Shown: positions 1-5,609, counted from the stretch's first letter. The stretch: 5,609 bases of DNA from Gemmatimonadota bacterium (GCA_019348475.1 JAHWJJ010000326.1:1-5609); one strand, 5' to 3'. The notes: generated from the sequence alone by a model not told the origin. A program made the numbers and translations.

Positions 1-181
1 AGGGGACGCCTGCATCCTGCCGATCCCATCCGGTCCGCCTCCGGCCGTCGCACGCGCACCCGTCCAGCACTGCCTGTCTTCTCCCGACGGCTCCGTATCC
101 GCCCGCTCGGCACGACGGCGGTCTGACGCGCATTCCAGAACGATCCTCTGCAATCCGGTAGGAGAACGCGCGGGCCGCCGG

Positions 182-210
182 TTGTCCACCGCGGGAGATC
201 GTCCTACTTT
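182..210 (+). promoter_or_regulatory. Candidate sigma70-type promoter for the acyltransferase gene
   Basis: TTGTCC at 182-187 (4 of 6 to TTGACA) and TACTTT at 205-210 (3 of 6 to TATAAT) are separated by exactly 17 bases. Transcription would start near 217, leaving a leader of roughly 33 bases before the TTG codon at 250. The spacing and position are good, but the -10 match is poor, and a search of a 250-base leader will find such pairs by chance. This is an inference from pattern only. Confidence 0.33.
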
Positions 211-249
211 CCCCCGGCCCGCCAAACGCCCCCCCTCGCTCCCCTGTCG

Positions 250-1491
250 TTGACGCCGCGCCCCTCCACCACCCATCCGCCCGCCGTTCCTCCTCCGCCG
301 ACGGAGCCCCACGGCGGCACCGCGCCCGCGGCCGAGGCAGGCCACATCCCGGCGCTGGACGGGCTGCGCGGGTGCGCGATCCTGGGCGTGCTCCTGCTGC
401 ACTTTACCTCCGCGATGGGCGCCCCGGCCGGCGCGCCCGCCCGCCTGGTGAAGCAGGCGTTCAGCGTCGGCTGGACGGGGGTGGACCTGTTCTTCGTCCT
501 TTCCGGTTTCCTGATCACGGGGATCCTGGCGGACGCACGCGGAACGCCGCACCGCTACCGTACGTTCTACGTCCGCCGCGCGCTGCGCATCCTCCCGCTG
601 TACTACGGATTCGTCCTGCTGCTCTTCGTTGTGCCGCCGCTGGTGGGGGCGCGGGCGTACACCACCCCGCTCGAGGGGCAGCTTCCGTACTGGCTGTACC
701 TCCAGAACTTCTGGCCGCTGGACAACGCCGCGCTGGATCTTGCCGCGCACCTGTGGAGCCTGGCCATCGAAGAGCAGTTCTACCTGGTGTGGCCGATGGT
801 GGTGTTCACGCTTTCCCGCGCGGGCGCGCTGCGGGTGTGCGCCGCGTGCCTGCTGGGCGCGCTGGCGTACCGCGTGGCGGCCGTGTTCACCGTCGAGGAC
901 CTGCGGACGGTGTACTTTCTTACCCCCGGGCGCGTGGACGGCCTGGCGCTGGGCGGGGCGATCGCGCTGGTAGCGCGGGGCGCGGGCGGAGTGGCGCGCC
1001 TGCGGCGGATGGCGCCCGGGGTGCTGGCCGCTTCGGCCGCGGTGCTGGCGGGGGCGGCGCTGCATCCATCCGGGTTCAACCCCGGGGGGCCCTACATGGT
1101 GTCGGTTGGATACTCGGCGCTGGCGTTCTTCTTCGGCGCCGTGCTGGTGCTGGCGCTGGACGCGCGCGCCACGCCCCTGCCGCGGCTGCTCTCCGGACGC
1201 ACGCTCAGCTTCTTCGGCCGCTACAGCTACGGGCTGTACGTGCTGCACGTCCCGCTGATCGCGCTGGCGCGGCTGGCCGGCATCTCGCCCGACGCGTTCG
1301 CCGGCACGCCCTGGGAGCTGCCCGGGCTGCTGGGCTACACGGCGCTGATGGCCGCGGCCAGCATCTTGGCCGCGCTGGCGAGCTGGAACCTGTATGAAAA
1401 GCACTTCCTGAAGCTCAAGGCGCGCTTCACCTACCGCAGCCCCGCTCCTTTCGCGCCCGGCGCGGACCGCGAGATCGCCACGCCTCGCTGA
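250..1491 (+). CDS. Acyltransferase 3 (OafA/YrhL) family integral-membrane acyltransferase
   Basis: This 413-residue polytopic membrane enzyme of the acyltransferase-3 family typically transfers acetyl or other acyl groups to extracytoplasmic sugars such as O-antigen, exopolysaccharide or peptidoglycan; the substrate here is unknown. Family landmarks occur in order: LDGLRG (36-41) with R40 and H51 eleven residues apart, as in the essential Arg/His pair I recall from OafB; GVDLFFVLSGFLITGIL (77-93); FYVRRALRILPLYY (106-119), holding the loop arginines; HLWSLAIEEQFYLVWP (167-182); RVDGLALG (228-235); FFGRYSYGLYVLHVPL (321-336); and a terminal SWNLYEKHF helix. About ten hydrophobic helices are visible. 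No SGNH hydrolase domain is fused, so this is the stand-alone form. The first about 30 residues are Pro/Ala/Thr-rich and probably cytosolic and disordered. The start is TTG: the frame is open upstream to a TGA at 124-126 but contains no ATG or GTG before the conserved block, and no Shine-Dalgarno precedes the TTG. Family is certain; the exact start is moderately supported. Confidence 0.95.
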   Translation: MTPRPSTTHPPAVPPPPTEPHGGTAPAAEAGHIPALDGLRGCAILGVLLLHFTSAMGAPAGAPARLVKQAFSVGWTGVDLFFVLSGFLITGILADARGTPHRYRTFYVRRALRILPLYYGFVLLLFVVPPLVGARAYTTPLEGQLPYWLYLQNFWPLDNAALDLAAHLWSLAIEEQFYLVWPMVVFTLSRAGALRVCAACLLGALAYRVAAVFTVEDLRTVYFLTPGRVDGLALGGAIALVARGAGGVARLRRMAPGVLAASAAVLAGAALHPSGFNPGGPYMVSVGYSALAFFFGAVLVLALDARATPLPRLLSGRTLSFFGRYSYGLYVLHVPLIALARLAGISPDAFAGTPWELPGLLGYTALMAAASILAALASWNLYEKHFLKLKARFTYRSPAPFAPGADREIATPR

Positions 1492-1549
1492 TCCCACGTC
1501 CGCACAGTCGATCATCCGCGCCGACGATCATCGCACGCGCGAGCCAGCG

Positions 1550-1599
1550 GAATCGGCAGAGTCAGCATGAGGTCCGATCACTGCGGACTCCGCCGATTC
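1550..1599. terminator. Imperfect palindrome between convergent genes, probable bidirectional terminator
   Basis: AATCGGCAGAGTC (1551-1563) is complementary to GACTCCGCCGATT (1586-1598) except at one position. G1550 pairs with C1599, extending the stem to 14 positions. The odd pair is A/C in plus-strand RNA but a G-U wobble in minus-strand RNA, so the stem is uninterrupted for hicAB transcripts. Inside it, GCA/TGC and TGA/TCA can continue the stem to a loop of about 7 bases. It lies 58 bases after the acyltransferase stop and 59 bases after the hicB stop. No U-run follows in either direction, so it is not a textbook intrinsic terminator; it could instead be an RNA-processing or dispersed-repeat element. 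Confidence 0.5.
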
Positions 1600-1658
1600 G
1601 GTCTGATATTGAGATCGGTTCTTTCGAGGTGTCCCTGGCAGGCACCGGACGCGGCGGA

Positions 1659-1874
1659 TCACGCCCCGACGTGGACGTGCGCGTACCCGGTCCGCGGCTC
1701 GGGGACCCGCTGCCCTTCGTGCAGCAGCCCCGCCAGGTGAAACTCCACGGCTTCGCGGATGTTGGTCTCCGCCTCGTGCCGGGTGCGCCCGGTGGTCACG
1801 CAGCCGCGCAGGTCGGGCGCGTAGGCCGAGTAGCCGGTCCCCGTGGGCTCCACGATGACCAGGTAGCGCCTCAC
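1659..1874 (-). CDS. hicB: HicB-family antitoxin, single-domain form
   Basis: This 71-residue antitoxin should bind and neutralise the HicA ribonuclease encoded just upstream. The family's partial RNase-H-like fold is recognisable: VRRYLVIVEPTGTGYSAYAPDL (1-22), then RGCVTTGRTRHEAETNIREAVEFHL (23-47), matching the usual pattern of Y-x-A-x-x-P-D-L-x-G-C, T-x-G-x-T and E-A-x-x-N-I-x-E-A. A short LAGLLHEGQRVPEP stretch follows. The protein ends at residue 71, so the C-terminal helix-turn-helix or ribbon-helix-helix DNA-binding domain of longer HicB proteins is absent. The start is GTG at 1874-1872, overlapping the hicA TGA as GTGA, which implies translational coupling. The frame stays open upstream through hicA as far as 2093, but that extension is Pro/Arg/Ala-rich, lies over hicA codons and does not resemble HicB. 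Confidence 0.9.
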   Translation of the reverse strand: MRRYLVIVEPTGTGYSAYAPDLRGCVTTGRTRHEAETNIREAVEFHLAGLLHEGQRVPEPRTGYAHVHVGA

Positions 1875-2059
1875 GGGGCCACCCCCGCCTGCTGCAGCAC
1901 GCTCTGCAGCGCGCCGGGGGCCACCTCGTCCGTCAGGTGGCGGCGGATGGTGAGGACGCCGGGCTTGCGGGGGTGGACGTACTGCCGGTGCGGACCGCGC
2001 AGCCGCACCCGCGACCAGCCGTCCTGTTCCAGCTTCTGAATGAGATCGGGGAGCTTCAT
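1871..2059 (-). CDS. hicA: HicA-family toxin, mRNA interferase
   Basis: This small basic 62-residue protein has the double-stranded-RNA-binding-like fold typical of HicA toxins, which cleave mRNA without needing the ribosome and are held inactive by HicB. Conserved features are the DGW (13-15) after the first helix, the GPHRQYVHP block (22-30) with candidate catalytic H24, KPGVLTI (32-38), H41, and a closing helix LQSVLQQAGV (51-60). The usual residue before the catalytic His is Ser (GSHR); here it is Pro23. The ATG at 2059-2057 is chosen because MKLPDLIQKL fits the family's usual N-terminus. An in-frame GTG at 2065-2063 would add two residues. Neither start has a clear Shine-Dalgarno. Toxin-first order, size and the GTGA overlap with hicB all match the standard module. 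Confidence 0.92.
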   Translation of the reverse strand: MKLPDLIQKLEQDGWSRVRLRGPHRQYVHPRKPGVLTIRRHLTDEVAPGALQSVLQQAGVAP

Positions 2060-2111
2060 TTTCACGGCGGGGGTTCAAGGGTTCGTGGTGCAACCTCCAA
2101 CGATGGCCCCT

Positions 2112-2140
2112 AACCTAAGAACCTCGCCGCGCCCGTCCAA
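2112..2140 (-). promoter_or_regulatory. Weak candidate promoter for hicAB
   Basis: On the minus strand, TTGGAC (2140-2135) and TAGGTT (2117-2112) are separated by 17 bases, giving a start near 2104 and a leader of about 40 bases before hicA. Each box matches the sigma70 consensus at only about half its positions. The pair is offered because hicAB needs a promoter in this 105-base gap unless it is read through from the upstream operon. Confidence 0.22.
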
Positions 2141-2142
2141 AC

Positions 2143-2161
2143 CGCGAGCCGCCAACTCGCG
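2143..2161 (-). terminator. Short GC hairpin after the lipoprotein gene, possible weak terminator
   Basis: Three bases after the lipoprotein TAG, minus-strand RNA can form CGCGAG paired with CTCGCG (6 bp) around a 7-base loop, followed by GTTT. The form resembles a minimal intrinsic terminator, but the stem and U-run are short and it adjoins the candidate hicAB promoter. Readthrough from the operon into hicAB is plausible. Confidence 0.35.
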
Positions 2162-2164
2162 TAC

Positions 2165-2710
2165 CTATTTCCCGCCATCCGCCGCGAGGGCTTCCGTGCA
2201 CTCCGCCGGCACCAGCCGCACGGGGTGGACGTTGCGCACCTCGTTGGGGATGACCACGTCGTCCCATCGCTCGCGCTCGCCCGCCCAGTGGCTCCCCACC
2301 CGCCGCAGGGTGACCGTCTCGCCCACGAAGCCGGTGGAGCGCACCAGCCGCAGGGTCTCGGGAGGTTCGACCGACCAGTGGGAGCTGGTCCGCAGCGTGT
2401 CGCCGGTCAAGCTCGCGGAGGCGGGGGCGAGCGTCACCAGCACGAAGGTCCCGTCGGGGCGCGGCAACGGCATGGCCCCCAGCCGCACCGAACGCGCGGT
2501 ATCCAGCCGGACCGGTGCCGACCAGAAGGCGCCGGCCCGGTGCACGGGCGCGCCGTCCGCCCGCAGCAGGCGAAAGCACCGGCCGGCCAGGGCGTCCGCC
2601 GAGAGCGGCACCGCCGCCGGCGGTGCCTCCGCGGGCGACGGCGCCGCGGCGGGGACGGCGCTGCACGCCCCCAGCACCATCAGCGGTACGGCGATGCGCA
2701 TGCGCGTCAT
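2165..2710 (-). CDS. Small secreted lipoprotein of unknown function, beta-rich
   Basis: This 181-residue protein has a lipoprotein signal peptide: MTRMRIAVPLMVLGAC with lipobox L13-G14-A15-C16. Cleavage would leave a lipidated Cys16 followed by an Ala/Pro-rich tether of about 20 residues. The mature part starts around LAGRCFRLLRADGAP (41-55) and is an alternating, strand-like domain with several Trp residues, ending near VRLVPAEC (164-171). Cys45 and Cys171 bracket the domain and could form a disulfide. The layout resembles short Gemmatimonadota lipoproteins I know that open with a GCYRL-like motif and close with a VPC-like one, possibly lipocalin-like; this is recalled, not searched. It is the third gene of the operon, its ATG overlapping the HPP stop as ATGA. 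GGAGG at 2719-2715 lies 4 bases upstream and supports this start over the ATG three codons later. Function unknown. Confidence 0.85.
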   Translation of the reverse strand: MTRMRIAVPLMVLGACSAVPAAAPSPAEAPPAAVPLSADALAGRCFRLLRADGAPVHRAGAFWSAPVRLDTARSVRLGAMPLPRPDGTFVLVTLAPASASLTGDTLRTSSHWSVEPPETLRLVRSTGFVGETVTLRRVGSHWAGERERWDDVVIPNEVRNVHPVRLVPAECTEALAADGGK

Positions 2711-3231
2711 CGCGCCTCCGCTGCATGGTGGCGCGAGAGCATCCACAGCGCCGCGCGCTGCATCAGCACCAGCGCGGCGGTGATCGCCACGGCCAGGCCG
2801 AACAGCACCACGTTGCTCTCGTCCCCCGCGCGCAGGGCGAAGCTGAGCGCGGTGGAGACGGCGGGCGGGTGCACGGCATCCGTCAAGATCATCAGCAGGA
2901 TGGTGAAGACCATGGCCACCGCCGCCGCCTGGTAGCCCGGCCCCAGCACCACGTACCCGGCCAGCCCGATCACCGAAGCCGCCAGCTGCGAGATCACCAG
3001 CGTGCGCACGCGGTTGGTGCCGTGCTCCGGGTCCAGGTAGATGAGGAACGCGCTGGACGCGAGTGAGGCGAACAGCAGGCGCTGCTCGCTCAGGATCTCG
3101 ACCATGAACAGCACCAGCAGCACCGTCGCCGTGGGCAGGGCGGCCAGCATCAGCTCGCCTTTCAGGTGCAGCCGCTGGCGGATGGTGCGGGTGGCGCGGT
3201 CCCCCGGGCGCAGGCTCTCCTGCTCGCTCAT
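2707..3231 (-). CDS. HPP-family integral-membrane protein
   Basis: This 174-residue protein has about five hydrophobic segments (roughly 28-47, 50-66, 77-97, 103-118, 141-166) after a charged cytosolic N-terminus. The family signature is clear: TDAVHPPAVSTALSFAL (117-133), with H121-P122-P123 at the start of the following helix. Earlier parts also fit: FASLASSAFLIYLDPEHGTNRVRTLVISQ (54-82), corresponding to the FGA-x-x-x-L-x-F plus glycine/arginine loop of the family. HPP proteins of cyanobacteria and chloroplasts have been linked to nitrite transport; most bacterial members are uncharacterised, and nothing here shows a substrate. The gene sits between the M1 peptidase (ATGA overlap 3228-3231) and the lipoprotein (ATGA overlap 2707-2710) and lacks its own strong Shine-Dalgarno, so translational coupling is likely. 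Its reading frame stays open far upstream inside the peptidase gene, but that part is a frame shadow. Confidence 0.9.
   Translation of the reverse strand: MSEQESLRPGDRATRTIRQRLHLKGELMLAALPTATVLLVLFMVEILSEQRLLFASLASSAFLIYLDPEHGTNRVRTLVISQLAASVIGLAGYVVLGPGYQAAAVAMVFTILLMILTDAVHPPAVSTALSFALRAGDESNVVLFGLAVAITAALVLMQRAALWMLSRHHAAEAR
2715..2719 (-). promoter_or_regulatory. Ribosome binding site of the lipoprotein gene
   Basis: GGAGG on the minus strand is 4 bases before the ATG at 2710-2708 and lies within the last codons of the HPP gene. It is the only clear Shine-Dalgarno among the starts in this window, and it selects this ATG over the second one at 2701-2699, which would be 13 bases away. Confidence 0.6.
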
Positions 3232-5609
3232 GGCCGCGCCTGCGCCGCGCCGCGGGCGGTGTCGGCCGCCGTCCGGCGCGGCGGCGGGCGCGTCGTGTCG
3301 CGTGGCGCGGTGTCCCGCCCCGCGGTGTCCGCCGGCGTGCGGCGCGGAGCCGGGGTGCCGGGGCGGCGGGTGATGCCGCGGACATTGTCGTCCAGCTCGC
3401 GGTCGATCAGCTTGTGCAGCGGGTCGATCCCCGCCCGGCGGGGCCACTCGTCCACCACCAGCCGAAAGGTGCGCCGGGTGCCGTCGTAGCGAAACTTGCG
3501 CAGCGCGATCGGCTCGTCCTCGTCCGCGCCGAACACCCCGATCTCCACCAGGTCGTCCATCGGCACCGGCGTCTCCTCCCCCAGGGGGCCCGCGCGCAGC
3601 TTGCGCCCCGTCACCGTCACGTCCACCTGGTAGCGGCCCCCGCCCAGGTCCGTCCCCTCCGCGCGAACCGTGCGCAGGTCCCACAGCGTCACCGTCTCGA
3701 ACAGGTCCTCGATCACCGGCTGCAGCGAGTCGGGGGTGGCCGCGCGCAGGTGGCGCAGGAGGTCTTGGGACGTGGGATAGCGGCCGCGCATCCCCCGCGC
3801 CTCGGCCAGCAGGGCCCGCAGCGCGCCGTTCACCCGCGCCTCGCCCACGTAGTCGCGCAGCGCGTACATGGCCAGGGCGCCCTTGTTGTAGTGGATGTAC
3901 TGCTGGTGCTCGACCAGCGCCAGCGGCATCTCCGCCCGCCGCTCCATGGTGCGCCCCTGCAGGTAGCTGTCCAGCTCGTGGCGCAGAAAGCGGCCGATCT
4001 GCCCGCGCCCGTACTCCTTTTCCATCACCATCAGCGCCGCGTACTCCGCCAGCGTCTCGCTGAGCATGGCGCCGCCCTGCACGTCCGCGGGGACCAGCTG
4101 GTGCCCCCACCACTGGTGCGCCACCTCGTGCGCCGTCACGAAGAACGGGTAATCGATATCCTCCGACTGCACGTCCGCGATGAAGCCGATCCCCTCGCTG
4201 TAGGGAATGGTCCCGGCGAACGACTGCGCGAAGTCGCCGTAGCGGGGAAACTCCACGATGCGCACCTGGCCGTGCTGGTACGGCCCGAACCAGCGCGTGT
4301 AGTAGTCCAGCGACGCCTTCACGGCCCGGATCATCCGGTCCACGTTGTAGTCGTGGCCGGGGTGGTGAAAGACCTCGATCTCCACCCCGTTCCAGCGGTC
4401 CCTCCTTACCGCGTACCGCGCGCTGAGGAACGAGTAGAAGTTCAGCATCGGCACGTCCATCACGTACCGGAAGTAGCGCCGGTCCCCGCGACGCCAGTGC
4501 CGCTCCAGCCGCCCCGGCGCCAGCGCCGTCTGGTCCGCGGAGGTGGACACCGTCGCCGCGAAGCGGATCCAGTCCGCGTCGCGCGAGACGAAGCTGCGCG
4601 CGCGCCCCGCCGGGTCGCCGATGGGGGCCACGCGCGGGCGCGGCGGCAGGCCGTGGCGCTCGCGCGCGCCCTCGTCGTCCAGCTCGCCCTGCGGGTTGTA
4701 GCCGATTCCCGGGAGGTACATGTTGTTGAAGAAGGTGCCGTTCTCCACCACCGGAAAGAACGACGGCTCGTCCTCGAAGCCGCGCGCGTCGTACCCCACC
4801 TCGAAGCGCAGCTCGGTGCTGTCCCCCGGCGCCAGCGGCCGGGCCAGGCGGTACGCGTAGTATCCCTTCTCCCGGTCCGCGATGCTCCGCCTCGCCGGCA
4901 CCCCCAGCTCCATCCGGTGGATGCGCATGGTGTTCAGGATGTCCACGTGCAGCTGCTCCACCGGCCGCCCAGTGCGGTTCACCAGCCGGTACACGCCGCG
5001 GATGCGCAGGTCGCGCCGCTCGGGGTAGATGTCCACCTCCAGCGTGACGGCGGTGATGCGGGGCTGCGGCAGCGTCTCGTAGCGCTTGTACAGCTTCTCG
5101 TACGCCACGGTGATGCGCTCTTCCTCGCCGGCGGTGTGCCATTCGTTCAGCCGCACCGTGTTGTGGAGGATGAAGCCGCCCGTCCCCAGGATCAGCGCCA
5201 GCGCCAGGACGGACGCCGTGAGCACGGGGCGGCCGAAGCGCGCGCGCGCCATGCGCATCCGCCAGGCACCGCTGGTCTCCGTCCCGCGCACCCAGAACAG
5301 GTTGCTGAGCACCGCCAGCAGCACGGCCACCCCCGCCCAGAACAGCGTGTACCACCCCCACGGCCGCAGCGTGTGGCCGTAGCCGTTCATGTCGCTGTAG
5401 AACGTGTCCGGCGTGGACGCGTAGTGGAACAGGTTGTGGGTCAGGCCGGCCAGGTACAGCAGGGGGCTGCCCACGTAGAACACGATCATCAGCAGGTGCC
5501 CCACGTACTTGTGGTTCACCAGCGACTGGATGGTGACCGCCAGCACCACCAGCAGCGCGAACATGGGCAGCGACAGCCCGAACAGCTCGGCCAGGTACAG
5601 CCCGGGCTC
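3228..5609 (-). CDS. ABC-2-type permease fused to M1-family zinc aminopeptidase, partial at the 5' end
   Basis: The reading frame runs off the window edge; 793 residues are visible (numbering here counts from the Met codon at 5564-5562, with 15 more residues before it). Family members are about 1,200 residues, so several hundred permease residues are missing. The N-terminal part has hydrophobic helices near 1-16, 20-42, 70-92 and 113-132, separated by a loop. From about 166 comes an M1 peptidase, expected outside the cytoplasm: beta-sandwich start (PRITAVTLEVDIYPERR), the SFAGTIPYSEGIGFI block (448-462) in place of the GxMEN exopeptidase motif, zinc motif HEVAH (H479, H483, catalytic E480), third ligand E503 in LSETLAEY, and YNKGA with catalytic Y559. 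All catalytic residues are present, so it should be active. A beta domain (about 625-705) and a 46-residue Arg/Pro/Thr/Ala tail end the protein. It is the upstream gene of the operon, overlapping the HPP start by ATGA. Substrate unknown. Confidence 0.93.
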   Translation of the reverse strand, partial: EPGLYLAELFGLSLPMFALLVVLAVTIQSLVNHKYVGHLLMIVFYVGSPLLYLAGLTHNLFHYASTPDTFYSDMNGYGHTLRPWGWYTLFWAGVAVLLAVLSNLFWVRGTETSGAWRMRMARARFGRPVLTASVLALALILGTGGFILHNTVRLNEWHTAGEEERITVAYEKLYKRYETLPQPRITAVTLEVDIYPERRDLRIRGVYRLVNRTGRPVEQLHVDILNTMRIHRMELGVPARRSIADREKGYYAYRLARPLAPGDSTELRFEVGYDARGFEDEPSFFPVVENGTFFNNMYLPGIGYNPQGELDDEGARERHGLPPRPRVAPIGDPAGRARSFVSRDADWIRFAATVSTSADQTALAPGRLERHWRRGDRRYFRYVMDVPMLNFYSFLSARYAVRRDRWNGVEIEVFHHPGHDYNVDRMIRAVKASLDYYTRWFGPYQHGQVRIVEFPRYGDFAQSFAGTIPYSEGIGFIADVQSEDIDYPFFVTAHEVAHQWWGHQLVPADVQGGAMLSETLAEYAALMVMEKEYGRGQIGRFLRHELDSYLQGRTMERRAEMPLALVEHQQYIHYNKGALAMYALRDYVGEARVNGALRALLAEARGMRGRYPTSQDLLRHLRAATPDSLQPVIEDLFETVTLWDLRTVRAEGTDLGGGRYQVDVTVTGRKLRAGPLGEETPVPMDDLVEIGVFGADEDEPIALRKFRYDGTRRTFRLVVDEWPRRAGIDPLHKLIDRELDDNVRGITRRPGTPAPRRTPADTAGRDTAPRDTTRPPPRRTAADTARGAAQARP
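3231..3368 (-). repeat. Low-complexity C-terminal tail of the peptidase with pentapeptide repeats
   Basis: The last 46 residues contain 11 Arg, 4 Asp, 8 Thr and many Pro/Ala, with no Val, Leu, Ile, Phe or Cys. Three adjacent five-residue units read DTAGR, DTAPR, DTTRP, and a fourth DTA lies further on. In the DNA this appears as GTGTC on the plus strand at 3259, 3295, 3310 and 3325, the last three exactly 15 bases apart. The segment is probably disordered and positively charged, and may have grown by repeat slippage. Confidence 0.7.

Noticed and set aside
1..181. Search for a gene end, small RNA or tRNA in the leading region
   Set aside because: No conserved coding pattern, cloverleaf or strong hairpin seen. 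The AGGAGA at 160-165 looks like a Shine-Dalgarno but has no suitable start just downstream leading into a real gene.
372..1397. Plus-strand 341-codon frame inside the acyltransferase gene
   Set aside because: Arg/Gly/Ala/Pro-rich alternative frame of a GC-rich gene; the frame starting at 250 carries all family motifs.
1509..1532. 8-base direct repeat CGATCATC, two copies 16 bases apart after the acyltransferase stop
   Set aside because: Too short and only two copies; no link to an insertion or array. Recorded only as a local curiosity.
1875..2093. N-terminal extension of HicB to 2093
   Set aside because: It overlaps hicA in another frame, is Pro/Arg-rich and unlike HicB; the GTG at 1874 gives the family-typical N-terminus and a GTGA overlap.
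1629..3066. Several plus-strand open frames over hicAB, the lipoprotein and HPP genes
   Set aside because: All are antisense to well-supported genes, have shadow-type composition and no recognisable domain.
2711..3385. Minus-strand open frame extending the lipoprotein upstream to 3385
   Set aside because: The extension is low-complexity Arg/Pro/Ala shadow sequence over the HPP gene; the lipoprotein signal peptide and GGAGG site fix the start at 2710.
3232..5361. Very long minus-strand open frame upstream of the HPP start, over the peptidase gene
   Set aside because: It is the HPP frame continued without stops through the peptidase gene. The translation is Arg/Gly/Ala/Pro-rich with no domain, while the other frame encodes an unmistakable M1 peptidase.

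Overview
The window is GC-rich throughout and tightly packed, with strong third-position G/C. It has a TTG and a GTG start, few Shine-Dalgarno sites, an ABC-permease/M1-aminopeptidase fusion, and a short lipoprotein of a type I associate with Gemmatimonadota (Longimicrobium-like bacteria). That placement is an inference from style and gene content. No rRNA or marker gene is present to confirm it, and other high-GC Gram-negative phyla remain possible.

Layout. (1) Bases 1-249 hold no recognisable gene; a candidate promoter at 182-210 precedes the first CDS. (2) 250-1491, plus strand: an integral-membrane acyltransferase of the OafA/YrhL (acyltransferase 3) family. (3) 1492-1658: a convergent intergenic region with a strong imperfect palindrome at 1550-1599, almost exactly midway between the two converging stop codons and probably a shared terminator. 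(4) 1659-2059, minus strand: a compact hicA-hicB type II toxin-antitoxin module whose genes overlap by GTGA. (5) 2060-2164: a short gap with a small hairpin just after the upstream operon's last stop and a weak candidate hicAB promoter. (6) 2165-5609, minus strand: a three-gene operon joined by two ATGA overlaps. It runs from a fused ABC-2-type permease/M1 metallo-aminopeptidase, whose 5' end lies beyond the window, to an HPP-family membrane protein and then a small lipoprotein.

How the parts work together. The operon encodes three envelope proteins: a membrane-anchored zinc peptidase that should face outside the cytoplasm, a small multi-span membrane protein, and a lipoprotein. The exact stop/start overlaps suggest coordinated, translationally coupled synthesis. 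The peptidase's ABC ATPase partner, if any, would lie upstream of the window. The acyltransferase is a separate envelope-modification gene. HicAB is a self-contained module between them and may be an inserted accessory element, although no insertion boundaries are visible. I see no CRISPR array, insertion sequence, tRNA, rRNA or prophage. Nothing here is clearly a new defence system; the least ordinary content is the peptidase-HPP-lipoprotein gene set.
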